From positions 10,367,761 to 10,431,760 of the forward strand of contig JAFMSR010000016.1 in assembly GCA_022818135.1 (NCBI GenBank): a stretch of 64,000 bases of DNA, written 5' to 3'. The stretch is from Saxidomus purpurata (taxonomy: Eukaryota; Mollusca; Bivalvia; Venerida; Veneridae). A program made the translations under genes and the position numbers. Of this stretch, positions 1-13,697 are shown one piece after another (the first letter of the stretch is position 1; the number at the start of each line of letters is the position of its first letter). Under the pieces are notes generated by a model, which was not told where the DNA came from, ran no database searches, and saw only the letters and a program-made list of their open reading frames with translations.

Positions 1-237
1 CTTTTCTCAAAATATAACTAAAAACCGAGAGAAGGTGTGGTGGCAAATATCTTAATACAGTAATTATAACAATTTATCAAAGTTAATCATAACTTGTTAG
101 TTCAATGCGGCGATAAAACGAATGCATTAGTCAAACGACGCAACTTAGAATGAGTCTCCTTGAATTCCATTGGGGCCATGCCTCAACATCAACCATCACC
201 AATTTCCAAAATATCTGCATGTCAGTTTTATTTGTTG

Positions 238-276
238 GCCCGCTGTGATACGTAGTATCACAGTTTTTCTTGTTTA
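238..276 (-). repeat. AACAAGA-hairpin terminus, inverted copy of 13888-13925
   Basis: On the minus strand it reads AACAAGAAAAA then CTGTGATAC-TAC-GTATCACAG, a perfect 21-bp palindrome, then GCGGGC. One difference inside the stem-loop from the copy at 13888. Confidence 0.75.
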
Positions 277-3200
277 TCATTTAACGTTCATTGAAAATAT
301 TGCCTTTGTTTTGAGAATATAATCTGCTAGATAGAGAGAGTGCCCCTTTTAAACGTAACCAGTGATTTGACGGGTTTTTGTCGTAATTGCAAGTGTAAGT
401 TCGAAAATCCACCATGTGCTTTGCCTTTATTCATCAAGTTTCATGATTACAAAATTCAAGCACAACAAGATTTAATAATGCAAAACAGAGCAACTTTTTA
501 AATATATTAGAAGTTTAAAATTTGCCGTATCTAGGAGTATAATTTAATACATTCATATAAATGTTCGCATTTAAAAGATTTCAGCAAAAATTGTACAAAA
601 AAGTTTGGATAGGACATAAGGTAAAATAAATTTTATAAAATCACCAAAAGACAGCACCTCCATTTCTTCTAGGCATCAGCATTTGGTTCTTTTAGTTATC
701 AAGAGCTGTTGAAGTCTACAGCTTATAGTGTATTTAGAGTCACCAGAATTCTGCATGAAGTTGCACGCTTTGAGTATCTATAAACAAACTTTTACTAAGT
801 TAATGTTGACGTAAAACGGACAGGAAGTGCTCACATTAACTCAGCCTTAGCACATATGACCGGGTGAGCTGGAAAATGATCGGACAGTAAACACTTAAAC
901 TGCATTACAGATACAAAATATTCGCCCTTAACCCAAATGAAAATGTTGTTTTCTAATTTAAAAGGTTTAACCTGCGCAATTAAACACTGATATGACGCCT
1001 TTAATGAACAGAGTAATTACTTTGCGCGTTGTACGTCCTGAGTGACAAAGACAGAATCTAATGAACCTTTCAGTAAGGATTGGAATAAATCTTACTGTAC
1101 AGTATTAATTGCTATTTTCTATTATTAAGATCTTCGTTTCAATAGATATAATATCTGTACAAGGAGCATTAATGACAAATTCCTTTTAATGTTCCCCTTG
1201 TTACTAAAGGTATTTGTATTTCAACTGCTTTGTTGGTACAGACATACTGCTGAAGTTGACAAGTCTGACGTTTATTTAATATACATATTTATATTATATT
1301 CATGAACTTGCATGCATTTGTCAGTCTTACGCGAGACTGATAATAATTCCCTAGCGTGATTTGTAATAAGAGTGTCTACTTACTGCACTGCTTCTTGACA
1401 TTTCGTTTAGCTGAATATATGCTTTATCAGGATGCATGTTTACTCAGAGAGGATATCATGATCTGATTCTGTCACTCATAAGCACACTAAAGAAAAGGGC
1501 TTAGTACTTCAATTATACAGTTAAATTATCATAGAAGTAATTGCATTTCAACTATATCTTTAAACATGAGGTCGGCACAAATTCTTGCATACGTATAAGC
1601 AGTGTAAGTCAAGAAAAAAAAACTATCATTTGTTTCCGGTAATAAGTTTTGTTGATTATTAAATGTTCTGTTATTTCATATGAAAATGGGGGCGGGGGGG
1701 GGTAATTCAAAATAATGAGATCTATACTTCAGCAGTTATCATACTCAGATGCAGTTTTACATGCTTTTATTTCAAGTAATTCTATAGAAAAGCTTTGGTG
1801 TTTTTCGAAAAATGTGTTGTTTCTTTTTCAGTAGGAGGTTAGTTTTGCTAACGTAAAATGAACAGTGTCCCTTGAACTTTGCTGTAACACCATCAACTAT
1901 ATTGCTTTTCGTTGGTTTTTGTATCAAAATACAAAAAATCCAAGCAAAATTTGCTTCACATAGCATTATGAAAATAAGATAGCAAGCGTCTTTTAAGTGC
2001 ATCGGTGTCGTTTAAAGCGTTGCGTGTGCACATGCGAAACAAATATCAGAGCAATGATCGATTTGACGTTGATTAGGCGAAATGTTTCCACAATTATAGA
2101 TCTAAAGATTATTAGCGCAATACATTCAGTTTACTCGTAATTCAATGTAGGTAACTCTAAACTTCAGATATATACGTAGACTGGCATCAGTCGTTAGAGT
2201 CATTGCCTCGTCTTTTCTGGACATTTTACAACATCTTCACCTTTTCTCCTTCCCTTGACTCTGTTGAGATGAGCTTTGATTGAGAGAAAATTTTATAGAG
2301 ATATTTTTCTTAAAAGAAAATAAGACTTTGAGACAAAAAACACCTCTCATTCCCAACATACTTTTATAAGTCTAATATATACGTTGCATAGTTTCGAAAG
2401 TGTAAGCCTGTGTATTGTAAAATTTACAATAGGTCTTGTAAAGCTTAGTACACAAGGTATTCTTTGTTCAAGTAAACGCGTTAAGTGACCTCTTTTTCCA
2501 TAAAAAATCAAGATAGGCTGGTAGTTGTTTATGTTTTCTCTCTTTACGAAAAGTATACAAACAAGGCGAACAAATTCACAGTATATTAATATCTCGTAAA
2601 GACTTTGTTTTTCTTCTCATGATTATGAATATACGTCAAGTCTGACATTTTCGAAGAAAATATCGTGCCATGAATAAATAACAGAATATAATTTTTAGCT
2701 CTTCTGTAAACGAATACCAAATCAATACATGCAGCGGAATGATATATGCTAGTTGGAACTGATATGTTATGTCAGAATTTCCATAGACAATTGTAATGAC
2801 ATAGGACACACATGCAATCTCTGCATTCACTTTTCGTTATGGCAAAATATAAAGTCCTGTCAGCACTTTACGTTCTAAATTATTTGTTGTTCATCATTAT
2901 TAATTTAAAATTCTAACACTATTGGAAATTTCTCCTATATACACATAGAAGGTTTTGAGCATGATAAAACTATTAAGTATATCACGCTAGGCGTCCGGAA
3001 CTATTTTTGACTGCTGAAATTCCCTCCCGTGTAATTTTCACACAACATGTAATAATAGTATGTGTGTGCAAGCGCTAATACGCTTGGACTGGTATTGTTG
3101 TGAATGAATTCACGTGATGTAAAACAAATCATAGTAAAATTTTCAGCACTTCCGATATCGCCAGCAATATTAGAAACAACAAAAATAAGACGAATAGCGT

Positions 3201-3349
3201 TTTATTTGAGGAGTAAAAAAGAACAGCCAAATTTTCACGAAATGCAAGAAATGCACGGAAAACTACAAGTTTCAAGACAGCGACTTCATGAAAGCGCAGC
3301 AAATAGTACCCCATCGAACATTTTTTTTGTTTAAATTAACGTGTTAGAA
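277..3349. other. No gene seen
   Basis: AT-rich unique-looking sequence with only short chance frames and one G-run (1688-1702). Nothing recognised on either strand. Confidence 0.6.
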
Positions 3350-3492
3350 TGGAAATAGATTTTATTTTTGAGTGATATACCGGTTATTATATCACTGTGT
3401 GTCGTGTAAATGCTTCGTTATTAGATTACTACGCATTTACACTCCCCACAATGATATACTAACCGGTATATCACTCAAAAGTGAAATCTTTT
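3350..3492. repeat. About 140-bp palindrome (foldback element)
   Basis: Arms TTTTGAGTGATATACCGGTTA and GTGTAAATGC pair with the inverted copies in 3433-3481. The centre is ~20 nt near 3412-3431. Likely a hairpin-forming MITE. Confidence 0.85.
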
Positions 3493-3529
3493 TCCTAAAC
3501 AAAAATAAACCGTTATTTATGCAACGTTG

Positions 3530-3730
3530 CTTTTTAAATTGAAAGTAGATGCTGTATAAAACTGTATAGCACAGTATCTTTAATGATACTGCAAGAAAAA
3601 AAGAAAAGCTTTCAGTCAAAGTTTTTTCGTGAAGGAGCGACAAAAGTATTAAAAAAATAGGTCAACATTGTTTTAGAATGAACAGAACATAGTTCTTTCC
3701 TTAATCTATATTCTTTACAGAAGTGTTGAA
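3530..3730. repeat. Diverged relative of TTAA MITE family B
   Basis: It shares the run ...GCAAGAAAAAAA..., a GAAGGAGCGACAAAAG-like stretch and AACATTGTTTTAGA.TGAA.AGAACAT with 9460-9560. Ends not defined. Confidence 0.4.
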
Positions 3731-5055
3731 AGTGATGACGGGGAGTGTTTGAACTATTTTTCGCCAATAACAACTCTACAAGATTAAGTTCTTTTTTACA
3801 GTCTCTAAAAAGTTTTCTTTAAAATTTTCAATGTTATAACTGACTGAATTCAGTGTCAGCAAAATTGTAAATGATCTTTTTGGTTAATCCTGAAAAATCA
3901 TGAATCATGTTATGATCACAGAATTGCCTTCAGTGGTTTTATATTCAATCAACATGTTACATCTAAATCTTTGTCAGATAATCAGGTGAAAAGCCTTAAA
4001 TCACTTCGTCAATAAATTACTTTAATAATTTGCTAAACGATACGTCGGAAGTTGATTTGCGTGCTTATTAGTGAGGGTAGCTGACCGACGTAATTAAAAC
4101 TAAGTGACATTCGAAGACGTTATGAGGTTCGTATGGTTCAACACATAACAACGTAAAAAAGAAAAACTCCAAATGACAAGAATATCGTGTGAATATCCGT
4201 GCTAATGAACAGTGAGAGTATTTAACGAGTAGTTTGCCACGCAGTTACTCAGAGAAAAGTGATGATTTTAAGTTGCCATATACATGTAAGTTACCATGCC
4301 TGCCAAGAACAAGACAATCGTTGAGCTGGAATTGTAATTAATGCAACGGAGCATACTTAAACACTGTGTATGATTTAATAATCAATATACATCTTTGTTG
4401 CAAGAATTTTATCACAGAAGGTATAGAGAGTGCGATTTTATCCTGTCATTATACAAACAAATCCTCCATACTGCCAAGTTTTCGCTCTTAACATATTTAT
4501 CTATCTTATCTTTAATTTATTAATTATTTATATTTATAAATTAATAATATCAATAATATTAATTAATTTATTTTTTATTCATTTTATTCATTTTTTTATT
4601 TTTTTATCAAAGGCAGTTCAGGGGAGATAACTACATGTGGCTACTTCCCATGATCTATCAAATAATTTACCCTTTTTACTAGAAACAATGGCCTGAGTTA
4701 CAGCAAAAAAATGGACTTAATTTAAACAAATGTAAACAAAGGCTAAGCAAACAGTCCATAGAGATCTTATTTCTGAAATGTTAGTATGATGTCTGTTTGT
4801 ATCGTCATGAATTCGGCAACTTTCATTACTGATTACCTCTCACGCTGAAGCAAGTGTTGTATTCGGTGTTATTCATCTCCTGTGTACTTTTCACGGTTAT
4901 GAATCAACAAACCTAAAAATAATTTTATTAAATTTTAATGATAGAAGATTCTAAAACTTTTTAATTTGTAACTCAAAGAGCTCTGAACCAGTTCTAATAA
5001 ATTTACTAGGCATAGTTCTGAACGGTCTTTGATGAAGTATAAAAAAACACGTTGG
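3731..5055. other. No gene seen
   Basis: AT-rich, with a near-pure A/T stretch at 4495-4600. No coding or RNA signal. Confidence 0.6.
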
Positions 5056-5240
5056 TGCAGTTTCTCTTAAATATAAAGCAGTTTTTGTGCGAAGTCTTTG
5101 ATAAATACCATCTTTAGTCACACATTATAGAGGTGAATACGTGCTCCAGCCTTACATTTGTAGTGTTTTCTCTGTTTGCAAATCAGTTTTTTTGTGTCAT
5201 TTAGTTCGAATGTCTGTTTTGAATACTGATTTTTCTACTG
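5056..5240 (+). repeat. Dispersed repeat, paired with 22391-22588
   Basis: Shares TGCARTTTCTCTTAAA, GTTTTCTCTGTTTG and TTCGAATGTCTG with 22391-22588 in the same order and spacing. Family unknown. Confidence 0.6.
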
Positions 5241-5432
5241 CGATTGAATGGAAATTATCAGGTTCGTCTTATTTAGAGTTTCCGGGAAAGTGCTTCTGTG
5301 ACAATATATTCCTACATGTACAATAGGAGTGATCGCATTGACATCATGCTGCAAAAATTATTAAGATGACTGGTTGACAATAACAGTTATGTTTACAATG
5401 TTCATGTCATGATATATTCATTTTACTTTATA

Positions 5433-5870
5433 GCTCGACTATTCGAAGGAAAAGGAGGCTATTGCACTCCTCTGCTCTCGGCGTCGGCGTCTGCGTTGGT
5501 TTTTTCTAAATGCTAATACCTTCTATACCATTAAATACATTTACCGCAAACTTGGTATATTTGTTTCTCATGGCAATATAGACAACTGCAGCAAGTCACA
5601 TAACTCTGTCAACCGTATTTGTGTAGTTATGCCCATTTTTGTACTTAGATTTTGTATCAAAAACTTAACACCTAAGCTATAACTTAATATCTCTTCATCA
5701 AATTGTCAAATTATTTTGCATGTGACAACAGGGTTTTGATGTAGCCAAAACTTTGGGTCAAGGTCACATTTGACAAAGTTATGCCCATTTTTGTACTTGG
5801 ATTTTGTTATCAAAACTTAAAGTTGGCTATAATTTTGTCATTTTTTAATATTTTTTCATCAAACTTCTGA
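5433..5870 (-). mobile_element. End of an AACAAGA-class repeat (inverted)
   Basis: TAGCTCGACTATTCGAAGG and GAGGCTATTGCACTCCTC plus GGCGTCGGCGTCTGCGTTGG match, inverted, the right end of the 31156-32236 element. Two internal units with AAGTTATGCCCATTTTTGTACTT at about 5624 and 5780 differ from that element's core. Confidence 0.65.
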
Positions 5871-8747
5871 ATTATAATGCTTATGACAACATGGTCATTA
5901 TGTACCCCCACTACCACATCCCTCCTCTACATTTACTCCAACCCCCACCCCCACCCCACCCCGGAAAACATTTTGTTTTTCGATTTTTATATAAGTTTGA
6001 CCTAAATTATTTCACAATTGCAAAATATTCCCCCTCACCAATACCCAACCGTTACCATACCTGTACACCCCGTCGCACTCAGCTTCCCCCCATACACACA
6101 CACACACACAGCTCAGCTTTATGTTATCTAACTTATTAAGTTATCTTAAGGATTTCATAATTCAATGACCTCGATCTAATGCCTGGGCATACCACAAGAG
6201 TTTTATTCTTGGGGAGCGCATTCATAAGTATAACCAACTGTAAATGGGTATAGCGATATTTTCTGATAAGTGAATTTAATTGGCAAGTTTCTGGATGGTG
6301 GCTTAAGAGCAATTCTTATAATTATTTTGCTTACTTAATGTATTTAGCAATCGAGTTAAAACAATTAAGTACTTTTTACGAACGTGCAAATTACAAATCA
6401 GTAAATATTTTCCGTTTAGATGTAGAATTCGTTTTTTCCATTAACTCCTATTTTCGCTAAACGACACAAAATGTAACACGAGTTTCTAAACAAGAGTGAA
6501 CATACGCCGCCATTTGTCATTTAGGAATTAACGACATATTTAATCTCAACTTTTGTCTTCTCCCAACATTTTTATCAATTTCTGAAGTGGTAAAGTATGG
6601 TCAATATAAAGCAAAACGTAAACGAAAATATCAATATCAGATTTTGCAATGAAACGAAAATACTCCGTGGTCAATACTGATTCTGGTTCCAAATTTCTGT
6701 ATTCAGTAGGCTATAACCACCAGCTTGACATAAAATGCGATACATTCTAAAAATATATCATGACAATGAGTTGTAAATTAGGCCTATAAATATAATAGTT
6801 ATCAACACTATTATTGCAAGTGCTAATGTGCTGCTACTAAGTTTTTTTATGTGGTGGATAAGCGAAAGGCATGAAAATCGGATCACAATGACACAGACTA
6901 ATAGCCTCATCTGAAATGATATTGATGGCTAAGCTCTATTATATATACATTATATATATTTTCGTATGATATATATTTTATTTATTTACGTCTCATCCAT
7001 ATACATCATTTACACATATAAAATCATCACTATAAAATTATAGTACATGGCCGTTCTTCGTAGAACTACAAGAGACTATACAAATTACAATACATATTGC
7101 ACAATACTGCACATTTCACATTTAAAAGACATACAGACAGCGTTAATCGTACCATTAGTTTAAACATGGTTAAAAACTGCTATAAAATTTATCCAATTTA
7201 AGACTATGAAAGGGAAAATATTAGGCTATCGCCACATTACAATTATGTTTAAAACGCTTATTGTCTCAGATCAGATCTGAAACAACCTGATAAACGCTAT
7301 CTGTATGCTCAAATGTAAAATACCAAGTGCAAACCTAAGATAAATAACTTAAGTTATATACATATTATTTAAGACTAGTATCTGATTTAGAATAGTATTA
7401 CATATTTTCATAACATTCATTTAAATCTAAATACGTGTATCACATTTTAGTCTATTAAGGTATGTTATCTAGACCTTAAACTGATAATTCATGGCTGTGA
7501 TTGGTCAGAGAAAATAAGTTGGTATCTATTTGTACATGAAAACATTAAAAAAACCATCAGATGTGAAACTTTTGTACGTGAATACTCATAGTTGCAGTGG
7601 TCATTCCAAAATGCATCATATAGAATATAAGAAACGTCGATGATTTCGACAACAACCGAAAAAACATGAACTACTTTAAATTGAAATCACACGAAAACGA
7701 TATTAATAAACTAATAAATTTATAAAATCACTTGTAACTTTAAAACATGTTCCAACTTAAACTTTGACCGTGTTGGTTTGAACACTGTTTCATTAACATA
7801 TTTGTATATCTTCGTATGCGTTATATCAAGATATAATTCACCGTTATATTGCGATAAACCACCGAAAAACATAGTATAAGGCATAATATTAAATCTGCAG
7901 CTCGGTTTTAAGTTATTTCATTTTCACTTCATAATTGCGGTGCCTTGTTCTTTTTACGGCATAATTATGCACTTTGTATTCTGCATTTCGCCATCATTTC
8001 ACCTGTTTTATTGCATGAAAATGCTGGAAATCAATACAACAACTGACAACAGACTGAATTTATTGAAAGTTTTAAAATTATTCCAACAATATTTTTCCAA
8101 TTAATTTCTTGAATTACGATCACTGTTTGATCAATTTCTGTAATATTTTCTTCACAGAGAGGAGATAAATGAAACGAAATGCAATTAGTATGTTGCATAC
8201 AACCACTTAAGTGAATTATTTTTTGTTTATTTTTCTATTGGTAAGTTTATCGTTTAATACATTTTCAACACAATTTTCAAAGATAACTTGAAATGTCAAC
8301 AAGAGTTCCTGCCCTGAATTTAATTTATTTTCCTGCATTTTTATGCAGCATTCGTCATGTATATTTATGAAGAATATGGATGCTATAAAAGGGAAATATT
8401 TGCGAATAATAAGGAAAGTAATGTAACTATCAGTGTAAATGTGCAATTAGAAAAGTTTGTGTGTTTACTAGCCATCCATTTACTCAGACAACGGAAATGT
8501 GGGGGTTCGTAGTTACCTACTGATGCATTGATCCAACTTTAATTATTCTTGACTTGTATTGAGTTGTATCGGTACATGACAACGGTATTTTTGAAGGTTG
8601 GTATAATAGCTACCTACCGATAAAATGATTGAATTTCAATTATTTGTATCGATGCATTTCCTTGTGTGTTTTTTCTTAATTTTCTAAATATTGCACAGAA
8701 GTCATAGAAAGTGTCTTATTCAGAATAATGCCAACAAATTGTATCGT
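5871..8747. other. No gene seen
   Basis: A C-rich stretch at 5905-6110, (TA)-rich runs at 6940-6985, otherwise featureless AT-rich DNA. Confidence 0.6.
6100..6116. repeat. (CA)n microsatellite in a C-rich tract
   Basis: A short (AC)n run inside a CCCCACC-rich stretch (5905-6116). Confidence 0.8.
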
Positions 8748-8751
8748 TTAA

Positions 8752-9147
8752 AGTACATATGTTTTTTAAGTGAAAATCCAGCTGAAATGGTGACAAAAGG
8801 TAGAGGAAAAATAGCTTACCCAATACACCAACTCTCACGCTACCAGTAGAAATATAACTTTCCAAATATTGATTTTCTTATTTGACTGGGAGAGTCAATT
8901 TAAGAAAAGAACACCTGCATGCAGGAGTTGCTTCCCTTCAACTGCCGAAATATCTACCAACATCAACAACAACACAATCAACTATCATTTTATCAGTCCG
9001 ATTTTTTTATATCTAAAGCACCAACTTCAAATACTAATGCGGCATAATCATTAATTTAACATTTTAAATGAACAGCAACCAAAAATTGCTTTTATAAAAC
9101 TGTCACCAAAAATACACTATGTGCAGTAAGATGCGCATAATGTCACT
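8752..9147. mobile_element. TTAA-flanked MITE, family A copy 1
   Basis: 396 bp bordered by TTAA on both sides. The right end is CATAATGTCACT, the inverted form of the family terminus AGTGACATTATG; the left end is mutated (AGTACATATG). The interior matches copies at 49355-49773 and 51691-52074. TTAA targets suggest piggyBac-type mobilisation (inference). Confidence 0.85.
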
Positions 9148-9318
9148 TTAAGTTACTATAATATCAAAATTGAAAAGATTTATAGTTACTTAGTTTATCC
9201 TTTGCAATCAAGTACAATGTAACTATACTGGTTACTGTCGTGAGGAACGGAATTATTTTATTCCTTGGCGCGTTTTCGTTTTGTCCATTATACTTCCGAT
9301 TATTTGTCGGACGTTTAA

Positions 9319-9631
9319 AGTCCCAGGTGGCTCTTATTTTACCAAGAAAGATGCCTTACCGGTAAAAATGACCTTTATTTGTACCAAAAATGTCCATAAC
9401 TTTACTTTTTAGATCGATGTACATGTTAGAAATAAAAAGCAGTATTTTTCAATAATATTGCAAAAAAATAAAAAAGTCTTCCTGGCAACTCTTTTTAGTG
9501 AAAAGGCGACTTGAATACAAAGGAAATGAATATGTTAACATTGTTTTAGAGTGAATTGAACATGGTGCGATTGCTATCCTATCAGTATATTTATTTTACA
9601 ACATCGGTAAATTCAAAAAGATCCTGGGACT
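9319..9631. mobile_element. TTAA-flanked MITE, family B copy 1
   Basis: 313 bp between TTAA borders with inverted ends AGTCCCAGG and CCTGGGACT. It shares its interior with 60711-61056 and more weakly with 3530-3730. Confidence 0.82.
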
Positions 9632-10303
9632 TTAAGCTTTTGTAACTCTGATTCTCTTTCCTTATTATGGTTATAATATGTACCGAAAGTTGTTCAAGAA
9701 TGAATGAGGCTTGATAACTTCTGATTGTAGAAAAAGCACGACCATTTATAGTTCTAGATATTTTTCTCTCACTATTTGAAAACCAGTTTGTTTTTACTGA
9801 ATCGTATTTATCATAACTTCAATAATGTTTTGCGATGTGTATGTATTTTAAAAGTTGGAAATTAGAGGCAATACTTAAGTACCCGCATAAATGTTTTGAC
9901 AAAATAATTTGTTCACTCTAGTCATGTTTATTTATTATTCAGTTTAGTAGTATATTTGTAAACAGTTGTCCTTCGTTTTCTCAAATTCATTCGAGTCATG
10001 AAAACGCTAAAACAGTAAATATCAGAATCAAAAGTGTGCATCATCGTTTGTAAAACGACGCAAAAAGCCGACAAAACTTAAAAGCACAAATGTATACATT
10101 GTATTTGAAAAGGGAACCAAATGGAAAGTAGTATGTGTATATAGGAATGTTGATGATTGATGAACCGAATAAATATTAAAACAAAAATATGACTTCAAAT
10201 TGGGTTATCTAAAAAGGAACAATTTTACCTAAAACAGCGTTTTCGGACCTTTGTACCTGCACGCTGCAACTGGCATCATGTTTATTTTAGCAATATTCTA
10301 TAA

Positions 10304-10331
10304 ATAATAATAATAATAATAATAATAATAG
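10304..10331. repeat. (AAT)n microsatellite
   Basis: About nine AAT units mark the 3' terminus of the adjoining LINE. Confidence 0.9.
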
Positions 10332-11416
10332 TAATCTCTTTATTTAAAGAAGCTAGCTCATTAAGCATATGTACATAAAGCAACAAATTTCTTATCTACC
10401 ATGAGACCTTCTATTAACAATAATACTACACAATTGAGAAAAACTATAATCATACATCAACTAAGAAAATATCATTATAGTAATGACTCATGCACTGTCA
10501 ACCGTTAGGATATCATCGTATAAATTTGACAAAAGTAAGTTATGTAGGACAAGTTTGAATTGCTTAAGTGTTTTTGCTCTTTTGCTTGCAGTGGTAATGC
10601 ATTCCATACAGCCATTTCTAAGTAACTAAATGTTTTCTTAAGATATTGAGTTTTCCTACAGGTTAACTGTTTTTGATCATGTGATCTCAAGGATATCTTT
10701 TATTTTCAGAAACCGTGATAAGTTTGCAGTGATATTCAGGAACTAGCCTATTAATGGCCTTATAAACTTGAATAGCAATGTGATATGTAAATCTCATCCG
10801 GATTGGCAACCAGGATAATTGTTTAAACATAGGATATGAAGGTGTTTTGTATGATACGCATAGTATTAGTCGTGCGGCTCTTTTCTGGAATTTAGCAAGT
10901 TTATATTTGCTTGACTGGTTGCAAGTTGACCATAAAGTGCAACAGTAGTCAAAAAATTGGCATAATATATGCGTTGTAAAATAACTTCTTCATGTCCAAT
11001 GTCAGATATTTAGATATTCGTTTAAATAAACTAATTTTAGCGCTAACTTTACTTTACACTGCGTTTACGTGTATTTTCCATTGTAATGACTGATCTATGT
11101 GTAAACCCAAAACCTTTTGGTCAGTTACCGTTTTAAGACAAATGTTATTTACATACAGTGACAAGGGTCTAGTACTTTTATTTTTTTGTTTACCACAGAG
11201 AAGCATAGATTTTGTTTTATTTGGATTTAAAGCCATATTGTTCAAGGAACACCATTTTTCAATACTTTTTAGGTCTTTTTGTAAGTTTGATTCAATATCT
11301 TGAATGTTTTCTGAACAGTAGTAAATTGTCGAGTCATCGGCATACATATCAGCTTCAGAGTTCAAAACATGTAATGGAAGATCATTAACGTAAATGAGAA
11401 AAAGCATAGGTCTTAG

Positions 11417-11556
11417 GTCCTCTGGCACTTAGTGCACTTTTTTGTAATGTATTTACTATATTACTTGATCTTTAAATATTACTACTTCATATATTGATGA
11501 GAAACATTGTATGTTTAAGTCGAAAACAAATAAACTTATGTTCTGCTCTGTTCTTA
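11417..11556. mobile_element. About 135-bp insertion inside the LINE RT domain
   Basis: The conserved run GSILxP...LFLIY is split between 11556 and 11412. The intervening stretch has stops in the RT frame and is bordered by the same 5 bases (TCTTA at 11412-11416 and 11552-11556), as a short target-site duplication would be. The identity of the insert is unknown. Confidence 0.45.
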
Positions 11557-11660
11557 AAATAGAACCCTGGGGAACTCCGGTTATTACAGTTGAATTATGA
11601 TATTTTATCACCGATTTTGACGGCTTGTTGTCTGCTCCTCATGTAAATATGATAGGATTA

Positions 11661-13352
11661 AGAATTTAAATAGGAAGCTCTAAATTTACTTGATAACTGT
11701 TTTACATAATTAAGAACAACATTTTTCACAGAGTGAATTTTTTTTTACAACATTATAATCGTTCAGAATCAATTTAACATACATCTTTCACTTTGAACCT
11801 TAAACATAATGTCTGTAGTTGAGTGCTATTGTTGTGTTCCATTAGTAGTTACACAAGCTTATAATTTAACATAATAACTGAGACTAAGTACTTAAGATTT
11901 TGTATTGCCATGTAAATTTGTGGGTACATATATTTCCAATTATCAGCCATTGTTGATTTTTTCTCAAAAAAAAAAATAAAAAATTTATTCTTTTATTATG
12001 TTTAAAAATGGTTAGAAATGTTTATACATTTTCGAAAGGTATTTTCACTATATAAGCAGAAGAAATGTCCGTCAACAAACTGACAACACACGCACGCTGT
12101 TGTGAAAAATTCAGTTGACCAAATTATTGGGTGGGAAAACTATAATTCAATATTAACTGAAAAACAAAGTATAATTGCGACAGTCGCAAAACGCCCCCTT
12201 GTAATTAGTTTGCCTATTCAGTCAATATTGAACTTATAACTAATACATAATTCTGTTTGTACGCCGTTTTCCCAAAAGTCTCCTAAAATTGTTCAGACGA
12301 CAGTTTCAAAATTATATCATTAAAATAAGCATATAAGCCTGTCTCGCCGTAGTATCTTATTCGCTAGGGGGTAAATAATACCACGAAATGCAATTAGTTC
12401 ATTGCATATTTCTACATAATGTGTATATCTTGACATGTCTGCATATTTTCATATTTCGCCGGACATCGAATTGGGATGATAGGGGTTATTAATATAGTAA
12501 TGTGATCTAGAATGCTGGATTTGCTCGAGCCATGTGTCGGGTCATGATCCGACCGCGACAGGAGCCAATCCAGCATCTGAATCACATTACCGTATATAAT
12601 ATTCCTACACAGAAATGACAAATTGGATAGAGTTGTAATACGGAATCAGACTTTTACATGTAATTGATCCGTAATGACGGATTAGCCGGCGATTGTTATA
12701 CATAATTATGTATCCATGTCCGGTATATATAGTAAAACAATATTTAAGCCAAATAAGCTTCCTGAAAATTCATTTCAAGATTACAGATATATATACATAT
12801 AACATGTGTACAATTTTCGTCAATTTAGACATCTACCCCATCAACAGATGGCAACCCTGTCTTGTAGACGAAGGACAGAATTCACTTATTCATCATTTCT
12901 TATAACGTGACTGTGCCGCATAATTTAACTCATTTCGTACAATAACGACTAACACACACGCTGGAATCGAAAATTTCTCTCCGTAAAAAACGTAATGCGG
13001 AATACCCGTTTCCGACGATAATCGCCAAACAAATAAAGACTAGCTACTGCGAACGGCTAGTGTTAACAAAAGAACAAGAAACAGCAGATTTTACAATCGT
13101 ATTCGGTGTCCGGAATATTTTTCTCGGTGTGTAACTTCCGCACTGAGCTAGTATGCACATATACATGTTGTATCATAACTTATTTATCAGAAAATCGCCA
13201 GATTACGTTGCCTAGTGTTTGCTTTTAAAAGATGTTCTTTATTCTGATTAAAATTAATGAAACAAAATAACCTTTTTGTCATATGTTATTTTACCCTGGT
13301 GCAATTAATCCTTATGATATTTTCATTGTTAGGGTATTCTATTAATTGTACC

Positions 13353-13355
<3 letters not shown>
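11661..13355. other. No gene seen apart from the 12485 palindrome
   Basis: CGAAATGCAATTAGT near 12380 recurs near 8176, hinting at an unnamed repeat. No coding signal. Confidence 0.55.
12485..12604. repeat. About 120-bp palindrome
   Basis: TAATGTGATcTAGAATGCTGGATTgGCTC pairs with its inverse. The middle TGTCGGGTCATGATCCGACCGCGACA is itself self-complementary, so the whole block folds as one hairpin. Confidence 0.83.
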
Positions 13356-13425
<70 letters not shown>

Positions 13426-13440
13426 GGGGGGGGGGGGGGG

Positions 13441-13517
<77 letters not shown>

Positions 13518-13697
13518 TTCCCCCCCCCCGGGGGGGCCCGGGGGCCCCCTCTTTCCCCCCCCCCCCCCCCCGGGGGGCTTTTCCCCCTCTTTTTTTCTCC
13601 TCCCCCCCCCCCCCCCCCCCCTTTTTTTTCCCTTCCCTTCCCCTCCCCCCCCCCTCGCGGCGGGGGGGGGGGGGGCCCCGGGGGGGGGGGGGGGGGG
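13356..13697. other. Poly-C/poly-G block, probable assembly artefact
   Basis: About 340 bp of almost pure C and G runs, with G runs reverse-complementing the C runs. It gives meaningless poly-Pro/Gly frames on both strands. Such blocks usually come from polishing or consensus failure over a real but shorter homopolymer. Confidence 0.85.

Larger units (their letters stand above)
10304..11660 (-). mobile_element. CR1/jockey-like LINE, 5'-truncated, with (AAT)n 3' tail
   Basis: Minus-strand reading: VITGVPQGSIL (11550-11590, RT motif B), an interruption, PMLFLIYVNDLPLH and EADMYADDSTIYY (motif C intact), KWCSLNNMALNPNKTKSM, KVLGLHID, then further down LEMAVWNALPLQ. This is the usual C-terminal order of CR1/jockey-type elements. 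The 3' end is an (AAT)n tract at 10304-10331 preceded by an AATAAA-like signal, fitting clades that end in microsatellites. 5'-truncated and broken by stops. Confidence 0.82.

Noticed and set aside
10505..10690. Independent small gene
   Set aside because: Contains the LEMAVWNALPLQ block that belongs to the C-terminus of the LINE RT region.
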